From assembly GCA_934088535.1 (NCBI GenBank), contig CAKOJC010000005.1:1-44737 (forward strand): a stretch of 44,737 bases of DNA, given 5' to 3'. Positions within the stretch are counted from its first letter, which is position 1; each line of letters begins with the position of its first letter. Shown piece after piece: positions 7,984 through 15,730 of this stretch. A program made the position numbers and the translations under genes. The DNA comes from an uncultured Bacilli bacterium. Its GTDB lineage: Bacteria; Bacillota_I; Bacilli_A; RF39; UBA660. The notes beneath the pieces are model-generated. The model was not told the DNA's origin and searched no databases. It saw nothing but the letters and a program-made list of their open reading frames with translations.

Positions 7984-9630
7984 ATGAATAATAGAAATCT
8001 TAGAATATTATTTAGTATTATGATAGTTACACTTATATTATTAAGTATATTTGGTTACACATATGCGTATTTTACTTTGCAAATAGACGGAACTGGTAAA
8101 GATATAGTTGTTTCTACTGGAGATTTAAAGTTAGAATATGTTGATGGCAAGGATTTGACTTTAAGTGATGCTTTACCTGGAGATTCAGTTTCTAAAACTA
8201 TTACAGTTAAAAATGTTGGAAGCAGGGAAGCCACATATGCTTTATATTGGGATAACTTAATAAATACAATAGATAATTTTGAACTACATGTTTCACTTGA
8301 ATGTAAAAGTTATAAAAATTATGGTACTAGTGATCAAGAAGAAAGTGGTACTTGTAATAATATTTATAGGGCTGTGCCTATAAGTAGTACTACAACTACA
8401 AATAATATTAAAAATGGAATTTTAATAGATATTGGTATTACTCATGAATATACTATTGTTGTTAAATTTGATAATAAGAATTATCCACAAAATGATAATA
8501 AAAATAAAACATTTTCAGGTAAAATCAGTATTAAGAGTGCTGAAGTGTATGACTTAAATTGTACATTTGATGGTGATATGGTACAAGGTGCTGAATATGT
8601 AAATGGTCAATATACTTATAGATACATGCAAGAATATAATAGTGGTGTTACTCCTATGACTAATAGTATTAGTCCTTTAATGAATGTTGTAAGTTATGAT
8701 TGGCAAAATATTACTACAGATGGATGGGGTGTAATATTAACAGATAAAGAAAGTACAAGTTCTGTTAATAGTAAAGTGTGTACTAGTATTAATAATAAGC
8801 CTATAGTATCTATGAGTTATATGTTTATGGATAGTCAAGCAACAAGTATAGATTTAAGTAGTTTTAATACAGAAAATATAATTAATATGGAAGGAATGTT
8901 TTTTGATAGTCAATCAAAATCTTTAGATTTTAGTAATTTTAATACAAGTAGTGTGACTAATATGGAAAATATGTTTATGCGTAGTCAGGTTGGTAAACTT
9001 GATTTGAGTAGTTTTGATACAACAAATGTTATTAATATGTATAGTATGTTTTCTGGTAGTCAAGCAACAAGTATTGATCTAAGCAGCTTTAATATTAAAA
9101 ATGTAACTAATGTTTCAGAAATGTTTTATAATAGTTTAGCTACGGTTTTAGATTTAAGTAGTTTTAGTAATAATAAAGCAACTAGTTTATATTGGACGTT
9201 TTATGGTATTCAGGCAAAGTATTTAGATATTAGTAATTTTGATACATCAAATGTTACAGATATGATAGGTGTATTTAATGGTAGTGCTATAACTGATATA
9301 ATTGGATTAAATAATTTTAATACTAGTAATGTAACTAATATGAGCTTTATGTTTAATGGAAGTCAGACAGAAATATTAGATTTAAGTAGCTTTGATACAA
9401 GTAAAGTAATTGATATGTCTTATATGTTTGCTAGATCAAATATTAAAACAATTTATGTAAGTGATAAATTTACTACTGATAATGTAGGTGAAAGTAATAA
9501 TATGTTTTTTAGTTCTACAAATTTAATAGGTGGTGCAGGTACTGTATATGATAGTACTAAGACTGATGCAACTTATGCTAAAATAGATGGTGGGACTAGT
9601 AGTCCTGGATACTTTACACTAAAAAGTTAA
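7984..9630 (+). CDS. SipW-signal surface protein with DUF285/BspA-type repeats
   Basis: The start is taken as ATG 7984, because the upstream in-frame GTG at 7978 is part of the GAGGTG ribosome site. Residues about 8-31 are a SipW-type signal ending SIFGYTYAYF. A TasA/camelysin-like beta domain follows (LKLEYVDGKDLTLSDALPGD, then SKTITVKNVGSREATY). From about residue 270 come roughly nine 23-25-residue repeats of the form LDLSSFDTSNVTNM..MF, the DUF285 leucine-rich surface repeat. There is no LPxTG motif. It is probably exported and matrix- or surface-associated. The SipW-like peptidase at 11.2 kb may cut its signal. Confidence 0.85.
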   Translation: MNNRNLRILFSIMIVTLILLSIFGYTYAYFTLQIDGTGKDIVVSTGDLKLEYVDGKDLTLSDALPGDSVSKTITVKNVGSREATYALYWDNLINTIDNFELHVSLECKSYKNYGTSDQEESGTCNNIYRAVPISSTTTTNNIKNGILIDIGITHEYTIVVKFDNKNYPQNDNKNKTFSGKISIKSAEVYDLNCTFDGDMVQGAEYVNGQYTYRYMQEYNSGVTPMTNSISPLMNVVSYDWQNITTDGWGVILTDKESTSSVNSKVCTSINNKPIVSMSYMFMDSQATSIDLSSFNTENIINMEGMFFDSQSKSLDFSNFNTSSVTNMENMFMRSQVGKLDLSSFDTTNVINMYSMFSGSQATSIDLSSFNIKNVTNVSEMFYNSLATVLDLSSFSNNKATSLYWTFYGIQAKYLDISNFDTSNVTDMIGVFNGSAITDIIGLNNFNTSNVTNMSFMFNGSQTEILDLSSFDTSKVIDMSYMFARSNIKTIYVSDKFTTDNVGESNNMFFSSTNLIGGAGTVYDSTKTDATYAKIDGGTSSPGYFTLKS

Positions 9631-9631
9631 T

Positions 9632-9661
9632 TTGACAAAAAATAGTAAATTAATGTAAAAT
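9632..9661 (+). promoter_or_regulatory. Promoter of the 109-residue gene
   Basis: TTGACA (9632-9637), 18 bp, TAAAAT (9656-9661). Confidence 0.7.
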
Positions 9662-9679
9662 GAAGATAGAGGTGTTTGT

Positions 9680-10009
9680 ATGGTAGATGAATATTCTAAT
9701 ATAGATATATATGTACCAGTTAGGGTAGTTAATGGCAGAGCTAGAAGAGATGTTAGTATGCTGTTATTTTCCAAAGAGGCTGGATATGGTGGATCCTCTT
9801 ATTATGTCTATAGTGCCATAACACATAAATTTTTTAAAGAAGATAATATTATGAGATTCTTAATAGCTAATAAAATAACTAAACTTGCTAAAATTGATCC
9901 TACAAAAAAGAATGGAATAGTTATGGGACTTGGTAAAGCAATTGGTGATGCTGAAAGTGTTAAATCATATAGAAAAATGGTAACTCGTAATCACGATTTT
10001 AAATTATAA
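9680..10009 (+). CDS. Unrecognised 109-residue cytoplasmic protein
   Basis: I do not recognise this protein. It has no signal or membrane segment and is basic in its second half (ITKLAKIDPTKKNGIVMGLG, ending SYRKMVTRNHDFKL). It has its own promoter, an AGGTG ribosome site and a following terminator, so it is a real single-gene unit. It sits between the two SipW-signal genes, but nothing ties it to export. Confidence 0.75.
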   Translation: MVDEYSNIDIYVPVRVVNGRARRDVSMLLFSKEAGYGGSSYYVYSAITHKFFKEDNIMRFLIANKITKLAKIDPTKKNGIVMGLGKAIGDAESVKSYRKMVTRNHDFKL

Positions 10010-10015
10010 AATAAG

Positions 10016-10036
10016 GAAGGTTGAAACCTTCTTTTT
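10016..10036 (+). terminator. Intrinsic terminator
   Basis: GAAGG and CCTTC arms (extendable to GAAGGTT/AACCTTC with a tight loop), then TTTTT. Confidence 0.7.
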
Positions 10037-10049
10037 GATTGTTAAAATC

Positions 10050-10078
10050 TTGTGTTTTTTTTAAATGTAGTATATAAT
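10050..10078 (+). promoter_or_regulatory. Promoter of the TasA-like/SipW-like pair
   Basis: TTGTGT (10050-10055), 17 bp, TATAAT (10073-10078). It leaves an untranslated leader of about 75 nt in which I see no recognisable riboswitch. Confidence 0.65.
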
Positions 10079-10160
10079 TAATTTGTATAGAGTAGTAGGC
10101 TTACATTTTGATTATTTGAAAGTCTTATATCTTTAGAAATAGAAATGAAAGGATTAAATT

Positions 10161-11186
10161 ATGGAAAACGAAAATATGATAAACAATGTTAGTGATAAAT
10201 CTAGCAAGAAAAATAAAATTATTCCAGCATTTATTATGTTGGTAGTTACTGCTTTTTCTTTAATAAATGCATCTTATGCATGGTTTATTGAAAATACTGA
10301 TAAGAATAAAGATGGTATTGATGTTAATGTTAGTGTTGATGGTGGTATTCAGGTTTCAGTAGATGCAGTTAATTGGAAAGAAAATATTTCTACAAATGAT
10401 ATTTTAAAAGGTGCTTATGAAGGTAATACAAATCAATTACCTAATCAAGTAATACCAGTATTTACTGTTGGAGATGTTGATCCTTTTACTGGATTTATGA
10501 AAATGTTTAAAGGTAGTGTAGAAGCAGATGTTACTGCTGCAAATGGTTATAGAATTGTATCTGAACAATCAGTTGAAAAGGCTGGTACTAATGGTGATTT
10601 TGTAGCATTTGATTTATTTATTTTAGCTCCAGAAGCAACAACAATATATTTAACTACTTCATCTGATGTTATGGCTGATACGGATGCTAATCTTAAAAAT
10701 GCCGCTAGAGTTGCATTCTTATATCAAGGTAGTGTTACTAATGGTGCTACTTCTGCTGCAATAACATTAAAGAGTGCTGCAGATCATAGTTTAAATGAAA
10801 ATAATAATATAATTTGGGAACCAAATTCAAATACTCATACTTCTGAAGGAATTTCTCAAGCTAATGATTATGGTGAAACTTCTTTTGATAAGGATACAGT
10901 AGTTTCTAGTTATTATGGTATTAAGGCTGCAATAGCACGTGAATCTTCTGTTGATTATCAATCAAATTCAAATGATTATTTTGATGAAGTTACACCTGAT
11001 ATTCAAACTCCTGCTGGAAATTATGTTAATGGAGAAAATAAAACATTATTTAATTTATCTGCTGGCATTAATAAAATTAGAATATATGGATGGGTTGAAG
11101 GACAAGATTATGATTGTGAAAAAAATACTACAGGTTCTAATATAACTTATAACATTCAAATATCTAAGAATGCATTAGCACGATAA
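10161..11186 (+). CDS. SipW-dependent-type exported protein (TasA/camelysin-like signal)
   Basis: A 341-residue protein. About 20 polar residues are followed by a hydrophobic helix at about 22-38 ending INASYAWF, the classic SipW-type cleavage context. The mature part is Ala/Thr/Asn-rich and appears beta-rich (GGIQVSVDAVNWKENIS). It is weakly like TasA-type matrix-fibre subunits, but I cannot assign a known family beyond the signal. The next gene, 15 nt on, encodes a SipW-like peptidase, the usual pairing of substrate and dedicated enzyme. It may form surface fibres; that role is inferred. Confidence 0.75.
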   Translation: MENENMINNVSDKSSKKNKIIPAFIMLVVTAFSLINASYAWFIENTDKNKDGIDVNVSVDGGIQVSVDAVNWKENISTNDILKGAYEGNTNQLPNQVIPVFTVGDVDPFTGFMKMFKGSVEADVTAANGYRIVSEQSVEKAGTNGDFVAFDLFILAPEATTIYLTTSSDVMADTDANLKNAARVAFLYQGSVTNGATSAAITLKSAADHSLNENNNIIWEPNSNTHTSEGISQANDYGETSFDKDTVVSSYYGIKAAIARESSVDYQSNSNDYFDEVTPDIQTPAGNYVNGENKTLFNLSAGINKIRIYGWVEGQDYDCEKNTTGSNITYNIQISKNALAR

Positions 11187-11200
11187 GTTGGAGGCATAAT

Positions 11201-11755
11201 ATGAAGGGAAAAAAGATTATAAAAGTTGTTTTAAATGTGATTATTTGGATTGTTATTATTTTGGCTGCTTGTATGACATTAATTACATTTACATCTCGTG
11301 AAAAGGGTGTTTCTGAAATTTTTGGATATGTTCCATTAGAAATTCAATCTGAATCAATGGAACCAAATATTAAAAATGGCGATTTAATTTTTACTAAATC
11401 ATATGATGGTAAAAGTGATCTTAAAGAAGATACAGTTATAGCATTCTTTGCTATGGAAGATAATACAAAAGCTGTTAAAGTGCAACGTATTAAATCAGTA
11501 AATACAGTTAATGGTATGACATCTTATACTGTTCAAAGTGAAAAGAATACTGATGAAGAACCACAACTAGTTGCTCCAGGAGATATTATTTCTATATATA
11601 ATGGAACAAAGATACCTGTTTTAGGTTCAGTATTTACATTTTTAAAGACTAAAGTTGGATTCTTTACTTGTATTATTTTACCTTTAGCTGCATTCTTTAT
11701 ATATCAATTTTGTGAATTTATAATGTTACTTTTAGATTATAAAAAGACTAAATAA
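11201..11755 (+). CDS. sipW: SipW-like signal peptidase I with altered catalytic base
   Basis: A 184-residue membrane peptidase with a TM at about 7-28, the serine motif SESMEPNIKNGD (catalytic Ser near 53) and a C-terminal TM pair from about 150. In ER-type/SipW enzymes the base is His in a motif like TVTHRIV. Here the matching segment reads KAVKVQRIKSV, placing Gln at that position, and the later GD box is replaced by SEKNTDEEP. It may be inactive, use a nearby Lys, or be cofactor-dependent. It is the second gene of the operon with the TasA-like protein and is followed by a terminator. Confidence 0.85.
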   Translation: MKGKKIIKVVLNVIIWIVIILAACMTLITFTSREKGVSEIFGYVPLEIQSESMEPNIKNGDLIFTKSYDGKSDLKEDTVIAFFAMEDNTKAVKVQRIKSVNTVNGMTSYTVQSEKNTDEEPQLVAPGDIISIYNGTKIPVLGSVFTFLKTKVGFFTCIILPLAAFFIYQFCEFIMLLLDYKKTK

Positions 11756-11770
11756 TATTTTGAATAAGTG

Positions 11771-11796
11771 ACTATTCTTTTTAGAATAGTTTTTTT
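11771..11796 (+). terminator. Intrinsic terminator
   Basis: ACTATTCT, loop TTTT, AGAATAGT, then TTTTTT. This is a perfect 8-bp stem closing the sipW operon. Confidence 0.92.
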
Positions 11797-11877
11797 ATGT
11801 TAAAGAATTTAAAATATTTTATTTGTTTGCTTTTCTAAGAGTTATCTTAATGATATAATGATTAAGAGGTAATAAAT

Positions 11878-13965
11878 ATGATGTTAAATAATAAACAGAT
11901 GGAAGCAGTTAATCATAAAGATGGACCTTGTTTAGTTCTTGCAGGAGCAGGTAGTGGTAAAACAAGAGTATTAACTGAAAGAATAATAAAATTAATAGAT
12001 GAAGGAGTAAGTCCATATAATATACTCGCAATAACATTTACTAATAAAGCAGCTAAGGAAATGAGAGAAAGAGTAGAAGCTAAAATAGATACTATAGCTG
12101 ATTCAATATTTATTGGTACATTTCATTCATTTGGACTTAGAATTTTAAGAGAAAATTATAGTGATATAGGATATACTTCTAATATAACTATACTTGATAC
12201 AGATGATACTAAAGCACTTATTAAAAGAATATTAAAAGAAAATTCTTATGATCCAGCTAACTATGATATAAAACATATTATATCTAGAATAAGTAGTGCT
12301 AAGAATGATGGCTTGAGTCCTTTAGAATATTCCAAATTATTTTTAAGAGATGATGATAGAGTTATATCTTTAGTATATGAAAAGTATCTTAAACTATTAA
12401 AAGAAAATAACTCAGTAGATTTTGATGATTTATTATTAAAACCGGTAGAATTATTTAAAAAACATAAAGATATATTAGAAAAATATCAAGAAAGATTTAA
12501 ATATATTTTAGTAGATGAATATCAAGATACCAATAGTATTCAATATGAGTTATGTAAGTTACTTGCTAGTAAGTATCATAATATCTTTGTAGTAGGAGAT
12601 GCTAATCAATCTATATACTCATGGAGAAATGCTGATTATAGAAATATACTTAATTTTGAAAAAGATTATAAAGATGCAAAAGTGGTTCTTTTAGAAGAAA
12701 ACTATAGAAGTACTAATACAATACTTAAAGCCGCAAATTCAGTAATTAAGAATAATCGTGAAGGTACTAAATTAAATCTATGGACATCAAGTGGAGATGG
12801 AGAAAAAATAGAGTATGTAAGACTAGAAGATGAAATTAAAGAAAGTTCATTTGTTATTAAGAAAATAAAAGAGATGGTTGAAGAGGGATATAAATATAGT
12901 GATTTTGCAGTACTTTATAGAACTAATGCTCAAAGTAGAACAATTGAAGATGCTTTCGTAAGAAATAATATTCCACATAATATTATAGGTAGTTACTACT
13001 ATTATAGTAGAAAAGAAATTAAAGATTTAATGGCATACTTACACTTGGTATATAATTCTAATGATTCAGTTAGTTTAGAAAGAGCAATTAATACGCCTAA
13101 AAGAGGTATAGGTACTAAAACAGTAGAGAATATTCGAAATAAGGCTCGTGAAAATGACATATCTATGTTTGATGCGATAGACTCAGGAAAAGAATTAGAA
13201 TTTAAAAAGTTGATACTTGAATTACAGGAAGATGCTAAAACACTTAGTTTATCTGATTTAATAGAAGATGTACTTGTTAAAAGTGGAATAAGAGCTGAGT
13301 ATGAATTAGATAAGTCACTTGAAAGTGATTCTAAGATAGAAACATTAAATGAATTTAAATCAGTTGCTGTTGCTTTTGAAGAAAGTGGAGTATATGATTT
13401 AGCAACTTTTCTAGAAAATATTGCATTAGTAAGTGATGAAAGTCAATATAAAGATAATAAAGATGCTGTTAATTTAATGACTCTTCATTCTGCGAAGGGA
13501 CTTGAATTTAAAGTGGTATTTATTCTTGGAATGGAAGAAGGAATATTCCCTCATAGTAGAAGTTTTGAAAGTGCTAGTGAACTTGAAGAAGAAAGAAGAC
13601 TTTGCTATGTAGGAATTACTAGAGCTAAGAAAATTCTTTATTTATTAAGTGCTAGACAAAGGACATTATTTGGTAAAACTAGTGGTACAGTAGAGAGCAG
13701 ATTCATTAAAGAAATAGATGATAGTTTAATTAATAAAATTAATATGTCAGTAAGACCAGATGATAGACCTAAGAGATCACTTGGAAATATGTATAATTCT
13801 AATGTAAGTAGTGATGGAATAAAAGCAGGAGATAATGTTATACATACAGTATTTGGAGAAGGTGTTGTTATTAAGATCAGTAGTGGTATTGCAACAATAG
13901 CATTTGCTCATGGAGTAGGTATAAAAAGTATAGCTGCTAATCATAAATATTTAACTAAAAAATAA
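11878..13965 (+). CDS. pcrA: ATP-dependent DNA helicase PcrA
   Basis: A 695-residue superfamily 1A 3'-5' helicase for DNA repair and rolling-circle replication. Walker A is AGAGSGKTRV (about 21-30). Motif Ia is TFTNKAAKEM, motif II VDEYQDTN, motif III VGDANQSIYSWR, motif IV ENYRSTN, motif V LMTLHSAKGLEF and motif VI YVGITRAK. The C-terminal GDNVIHTVFGEGVV box is the PcrA RNA-polymerase-binding Tudor-like domain. The length is slightly below the usual 720-740. Start at the first of two ATGs after AAGAGGT. ligA, a common partner, does not follow here. Confidence 0.97.
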   Translation: MMLNNKQMEAVNHKDGPCLVLAGAGSGKTRVLTERIIKLIDEGVSPYNILAITFTNKAAKEMRERVEAKIDTIADSIFIGTFHSFGLRILRENYSDIGYTSNITILDTDDTKALIKRILKENSYDPANYDIKHIISRISSAKNDGLSPLEYSKLFLRDDDRVISLVYEKYLKLLKENNSVDFDDLLLKPVELFKKHKDILEKYQERFKYILVDEYQDTNSIQYELCKLLASKYHNIFVVGDANQSIYSWRNADYRNILNFEKDYKDAKVVLLEENYRSTNTILKAANSVIKNNREGTKLNLWTSSGDGEKIEYVRLEDEIKESSFVIKKIKEMVEEGYKYSDFAVLYRTNAQSRTIEDAFVRNNIPHNIIGSYYYYSRKEIKDLMAYLHLVYNSNDSVSLERAINTPKRGIGTKTVENIRNKARENDISMFDAIDSGKELEFKKLILELQEDAKTLSLSDLIEDVLVKSGIRAEYELDKSLESDSKIETLNEFKSVAVAFEESGVYDLATFLENIALVSDESQYKDNKDAVNLMTLHSAKGLEFKVVFILGMEEGIFPHSRSFESASELEEERRLCYVGITRAKKILYLLSARQRTLFGKTSGTVESRFIKEIDDSLINKINMSVRPDDRPKRSLGNMYNSNVSSDGIKAGDNVIHTVFGEGVVIKISSGIATIAFAHGVGIKSIAANHKYLTKK

Positions 13966-13970
13966 AATAT

Positions 13971-13998
13971 TTGATTAGTATTAAAAATATTGTATAAT
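13971..13998 (+). promoter_or_regulatory. Promoter of the repeat-protein gene
   Basis: TTGATT (13971-13976), 16 bp, TATAAT (13993-13998), followed by an AAGGAGAG ribosome site. Confidence 0.55.
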
Positions 13999-14023
13999 TG
14001 TTATATAAAATAAGGAGAGTATT

Positions 14024-14785
14024 ATGAATAGAGAATTGGTTGAAAAAATGAAATTAGCAAAGTATTATTATGCTGAACAAGTTAATAGTTTAGTTGATAG
14101 ATATAATGTTATAAAAGGACAAACTCCTGATGATATAGTACAGTTAAATTCAGTTGCTATTAAGGCAAATGAATTTAAAGAGCAATTTACTGATACTAAA
14201 ACTGATATGGAAAATTATGCAGTTACTTCAAAATATCCAAGTGATACATTACTTTCAGCTACTGGTGTAAAAGTAGAATTAACTGAAACAATGTATACTG
14301 TAGGAGGTTATGAAGAGAGTCTATGTCATAAATATGCAGTACCTACTAAAAAAATAGAACGTGATGAAATGCCAATGTTAGATGATGATGAGAATAAGTA
14401 TTTAGGAGATACTGTTAAAGCTGCTGATGGTGATAAGGATAAGTATTTAGGAGATACTCGTAAAGCTGTAGATGATGATAAGGATAAGTATTTAGGAGAT
14501 ACTCGTAAAGCTGTAGATGATGATGAGAATAAGTATTTAGGAGATACTGTTAAAGCTGCTGATGGTGATAAGAATAAGTATTTAGGAGATGCTCGTAAAG
14601 CTGTAGATGATGATGAGAATAAGTATTTAGGAGATACTGTTAAAGCTGCTGATGGTGATAAGAATAAGTATTTAGGAGATACTGTTAAAGCTGCTGATGG
14701 TGATAAGAATAAGTATTTAGGAGATACTACTAAACCTGATGATGACTCACATGAAATGTTTTATGACGGTGGAATGAGTTTATAA
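14024..14785 (+). CDS. Unrecognised protein with eight 15-residue acidic tandem repeats
   Basis: A 253-residue protein with no signal peptide. Residues 1-123 are a mixed helical domain (MNRELVEKMKLAKYYYAEQV) that I do not recognise. Residues about 125-244 are eight tandem copies of a 15-residue unit, KYLGDTVKAADGDKN or its variant KYLGDTRKAVDDDEN, giving a highly acidic, Lys-dotted tail. It ends HEMFYDGGMSL. The repeats are likely unfolded or a binding array. It has its own promoter and a strong terminator, so it is monocistronic. Confidence 0.8.
   Translation: MNRELVEKMKLAKYYYAEQVNSLVDRYNVIKGQTPDDIVQLNSVAIKANEFKEQFTDTKTDMENYAVTSKYPSDTLLSATGVKVELTETMYTVGGYEESLCHKYAVPTKKIERDEMPMLDDDENKYLGDTVKAADGDKDKYLGDTRKAVDDDKDKYLGDTRKAVDDDENKYLGDTVKAADGDKNKYLGDARKAVDDDENKYLGDTVKAADGDKNKYLGDTVKAADGDKNKYLGDTTKPDDDSHEMFYDGGMSL
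14396..14755 (+). repeat. 45-bp coding tandem repeat, 8 copies
   Basis: Each unit begins AAGTATTTAGGAGATACT and is exactly 15 codons. Copies 4, 6 and 7 are nearly identical (GTTAAAGCTGCTGATGGTG variant); copies 2, 3 and 5 carry the CGTAAAGCTGTAGATGATG variant. The last copy is degenerate. All units keep frame, so copy number could vary without frameshift. Confidence 0.95.
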
Positions 14786-14790
14786 TAATT

Positions 14791-14815
14791 GAACTAGGAA
14801 ACTAGTTCTTTTTTT
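14791..14815 (+). terminator. Intrinsic terminator
   Basis: GAACTAG, GAAA tetraloop, CTAGTTC, then seven T. Textbook form. Confidence 0.95.
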
Positions 14816-14852
14816 ATTACATGTTGTATAATTAAAAACAAGAGGTGTTATG

Positions 14853-15632
14853 ATGAAAACAATTAAAGTAGGAAAAGATAATGCTATATTTCAACAAATA
14901 ATAGTTTTGAAGAATAATAGAATAAAAAAACACAAATGAAAAAATTTTTTTGTAGAAGGCGTTCAAAATATTAAAGATGCACTATCAAATGATTGGGAAA
15001 TAGAAGCGTTTATATATTCTGAAGAAATAAAGTTGTCATCTCGGGCTAAGAGTATTTTAAATAAAGCTGACTATAACTATGTTTTAACTCAAGGATTGAT
15101 GAATAAGCTAGATGTTAGTGAAATACTCGTGGTTATAAAGATGAAAGAAAAATATAATGTTAAGTATTCTTCAAATCCAATTATATTATTAATAGATAGA
15201 CTATCTAAAAAGGAAAATTTAGGTACTATAATAAGAAGTGCTGATGCATTAAATGTTGAACATATTTATTATTTTGGTCATAGTGTTGATGTATATGACC
15301 ACACGATTATTACTGCTATTATGGGTTCATTCTTTAAAATGCCACTAACATTCATATCAAGCAATAGTGAATTTGATAACTTAGTAAAAATATTTAAAAG
15401 TAAATATAGTAACTTTAATGTAGTAGCTACATTACTTCAAACAAATAATAGATCACAAGATTATGATTTTTGTAATCCAGTTTTACTTTTAATAGGTAAT
15501 GAAACTGATGGACTTTGTAGATACTACAATGAAAAAGCAGATGATGCTGTTAAGATAAAAATGAGAACTGGTATAGATTCACTAAACATTGCATGTGCTA
15601 CAACAGCCTGTCTTTATGGAATAAATAGGTAA
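14853..15632 (+). pseudogene. TrmH/SpoU RNA 2'-O-methyltransferase gene interrupted by in-frame TGA
   Basis: Translation from ATG 14853 (with GAGGTG upstream) runs MKTIKVGKDNAIFQQ to KKHK, meets TGA at 14937-14939, then continues in the same frame with KNFFVEGVQNIKDAL, the conserved substrate-binding N-domain of MRM3/TrmH-type enzymes. The SpoU catalytic domain is intact: NLGTIIRSADALN, LLIGNETDGLC and GIDSLNIACATTACLYG (SAM-binding knot). The only later in-frame start, TTG 15033, would drop most of the N-domain. TGA is a stop elsewhere here, so this is a nonsense mutation, a sequencing error or a readthrough case. Confidence 0.82.
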
Positions 15633-15665
15633 CGTAATTATAGAGAATGAAAATCCTCTTTTAAA

Positions 15666-15695
15666 TTGAAAATTTACTATTAATTTAAATATAAT
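15666..15695 (+). promoter_or_regulatory. Promoter of the 862-residue gene
   Basis: TTGAAA (15666-15671), 18 bp, TATAAT (15690-15695). A second TATAAT lies nearer the gene. Confidence 0.5.
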
Positions 15696-15730
15696 TTTGT
15701 TATAATAATAATTATAATAGAGGTGTATGT

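Noticed and set aside
10085..10160. Possible riboswitch in the 75-nt leader of the TasA-like gene
   Set aside because: No stable stem or known aptamer motif is visible and the downstream genes are not metabolic.
14396..14755. Regular 45-bp repeats resembling a CRISPR array
   Set aside because: There are no unique spacers, the units are contiguous and each keeps the reading frame of a protein.
14931..14945. TGA as a sense (Trp) codon in this genome
   Set aside because: The LtaS-like and sufD genes end at TGA, the Trp codons I examined are TGG, and no other apparently intact gene needs TGA readthrough.
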